Source of the DNA: Tahibacter sp042701255
GTDB lineage: Bacteria; Pseudomonadota; Gammaproteobacteria; Xanthomonadales; Rhodanobacteraceae
Length of the DNA: 64,000 nucleotides
NCBI RefSeq assembly: GCF_042701255.1
Contig: NZ_CP170554.1
Location: 3,658,001 to 3,722,000 of the forward strand
Direction: 5' to 3'
Below the pieces are notes generated by a model that worked only from the letters and a program-made list of their open reading frames with translations, was not told the origin of the DNA and made no database searches. A program made the position numbers and the translations under genes. Of this stretch, positions 63,092 through 64,000 are shown piece after piece. The number at the start of each line of letters is the position of its first letter. The stretch's first letter is position 1.

Positions 63092-64000
63092 TCAGTCGAC
63101 GACAGCCTCTTCGCGATCCGGCGCGAGCTCGACGATTTTCTGCCTGACCCGCGACGCGTAGCGCTCGTACTGCGCGCCGAGCATGCGGCGCAGTTCGTCG
63201 TCGCCGATGTAACCGATCGAACGGCGGTAGTCGCGCTTGATGATCTGGCCGCGGCGCCAGTTCGCATCGATCGCGGCGAGGTCGCCGGCCACGAACGCGC
63301 GCGCCTGCGGATGCGCCTGGCGATACGCGGCGACGCGCTGCCGGTGGCGCTCGACCAGCGCGGCGACCGAGGTGGAACGCGGCAGGCGTTCGATGTCGAC
63401 GACCGTGCCGTAGCCGAACGGCGAAATGTTGTCGTACTGCGTGATCAGATAGCCGCCGTCGTCGAAATGACTGATGCACTCGGTCAGCGGATGCTTCTTC
63501 CACTTGCCCGACAGCAACAGCAGCAGAAAGCCGCCGACGCCGGGCCATTTCGGTCGCAGTACGAAGGTGATGGCGCAGGTCGCGCCGTCGGCGTCGGCAT
63601 GAAAGCCGAGCAGCACGCGCTGGCCCAGGGTCGGCGTCATGCCGGTCGCTTCGGCATCGGCGATGTGGTGCAGGCCGGCGGCGGCGAGCGCGCGCCGCTG
63701 CCGTGCCGCATAGCGGCGTTGATAGGCCGGGAACGTCGCGGCGTCGACGGCGACGAGGTTGGGCGGTGCCTCGTAGGCAACGTTGAGTATTCCCTCGGCG
63801 ATGTTGGCCGCGAGCAGGTCGTCCGGCGATTCGGGCATGCGCGCGGCCAGCGCGACATCCAGACGCTGGCCGCGGCGAACCGCCTGCGCCGCGCCGAGCA
63901 TGGCGGTGGCGACCATGTCGTCCTGTTGATTGCGGTCGCCGGACGGGATCACGCTCTCGAGCAGCTGCGCGAAGTCCTCGCGCTCGCCGCGGCCGCCGTT
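63092..64000 (-). CDS. Protein of unknown function, 5' end outside window
   Basis: The frame is open from the stop at 63092 to the window end; residues upstream of the GTG at 63952 (GEREDFAQLLESV) look coding, so the gene probably starts beyond 64000. The visible 300 residues include a hydrophobic stretch (GVGGFLLLLLSGKWKKHPLTE) followed by SHFDDGGYLITQYDNISPFGYGTVVDIERLP. The FDDGGYL-T-N and helical C-terminus are not recognised as a family. Convergent with the zinc-ribbon gene. Confidence 0.68.
   Translation of the reverse strand, partial: NGGRGEREDFAQLLESVIPSGDRNQQDDMVATAMLGAAQAVRRGQRLDVALAARMPESPDDLLAANIAEGILNVAYEAPPNLVAVDAATFPAYQRRYAARQRRALAAAGLHHIADAEATGMTPTLGQRVLLGFHADADGATCAITFVLRPKWPGVGGFLLLLLSGKWKKHPLTECISHFDDGGYLITQYDNISPFGYGTVVDIERLPRSTSVAALVERHRQRVAAYRQAHPQARAFVAGDLAAIDANWRRGQIIKRDYRRSIGYIGDDELRRMLGAQYERYASRVRQKIVELAPDREEAVVD

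Overview
The window is high-GC DNA with strong third-position GC and dense, often overlapping genes. It looks like a gammaproteobacterium of the Lysobacterales (Xanthomonadales), most likely Rhodanobacteraceae. This placement is an inference from a FabA/FabB pair, a UbiD/UbiU/UbiV/UbiT/FNR set, secreted proteins ending in a D-R-[LI]-F-x-x-x-x-[DG] tail, and a dispersed repeat with the core CCCTCCCCTT-GAAGGGGAGGG. No tRNA, rRNA, CRISPR array, transposase or phage gene was seen.

Region 1 (1-5.9 kb): three tandem paralogues of a secreted beta-propeller-like protein, the first cut by the window edge and the second carrying two propeller units around two PKD domains. Region 2 (6.0-19.7 kb, minus strand): eight overlapping or abutting genes forming one operon. 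In transcription order these are an NRPS adenylation-carrier protein, a KS-AT-ACP-C-A-PCP hybrid synthase, two alpha/beta hydrolases that resemble the exosortase-associated pair, a large GT/GH43-like protein, a GalE-type epimerase, a VanZ-like protein and a family 2 glycosyltransferase. The adenylation pocket residues read proline-like and then glycine-like, the AT reads malonyl, and no thioesterase is present. A glmS gene diverges from it.

Region 3 (21.8-35.5 kb): mixed genes, namely an exported unknown protein, a phospholipase C-like protein, an alpha-carbonic anhydrase lipoprotein, a DUF72 gene with a frameshift, a secreted peptidase-like hydrolase, an ECF sigma/Ser-Thr kinase pair (kinase frameshifted), a GFA-family protein, and an AT-richer orphan gene.

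Region 4 (35.6-51.7 kb): an anaerobic-lifestyle block. FNR-type boxes (TGAT-N4-ATCA or close) lie upstream of DUF2249/membrane protein/chorismate mutase/fabA/fabB, of small Cys-rich genes, of a tyrosine-decarboxylase-like/cysteine-synthase-like/ubiD operon, of a HemN homologue without radical-SAM cysteines, of ubiUV and of ubiT. A complete FNR with its four cluster cysteines is encoded in the middle. UbiU, UbiV and UbiT are the O2-independent ubiquinone hydroxylation system, and FabA/FabB make unsaturated fatty acids without O2, so the block reads as membrane and quinone adaptation to anoxia.

Region 5 (51.8-64 kb): an M14-type metallopeptidase-like protein, a methyltransferase, a second ECF sigma/kinase system enclosing two secreted beta-helix proteins, and three unrecognised genes, the last cut by the window end. 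Three genes (fabB, DUF72, kinase 1) each carry one apparent frameshift of the same sense, which may be biological or an assembly artefact.
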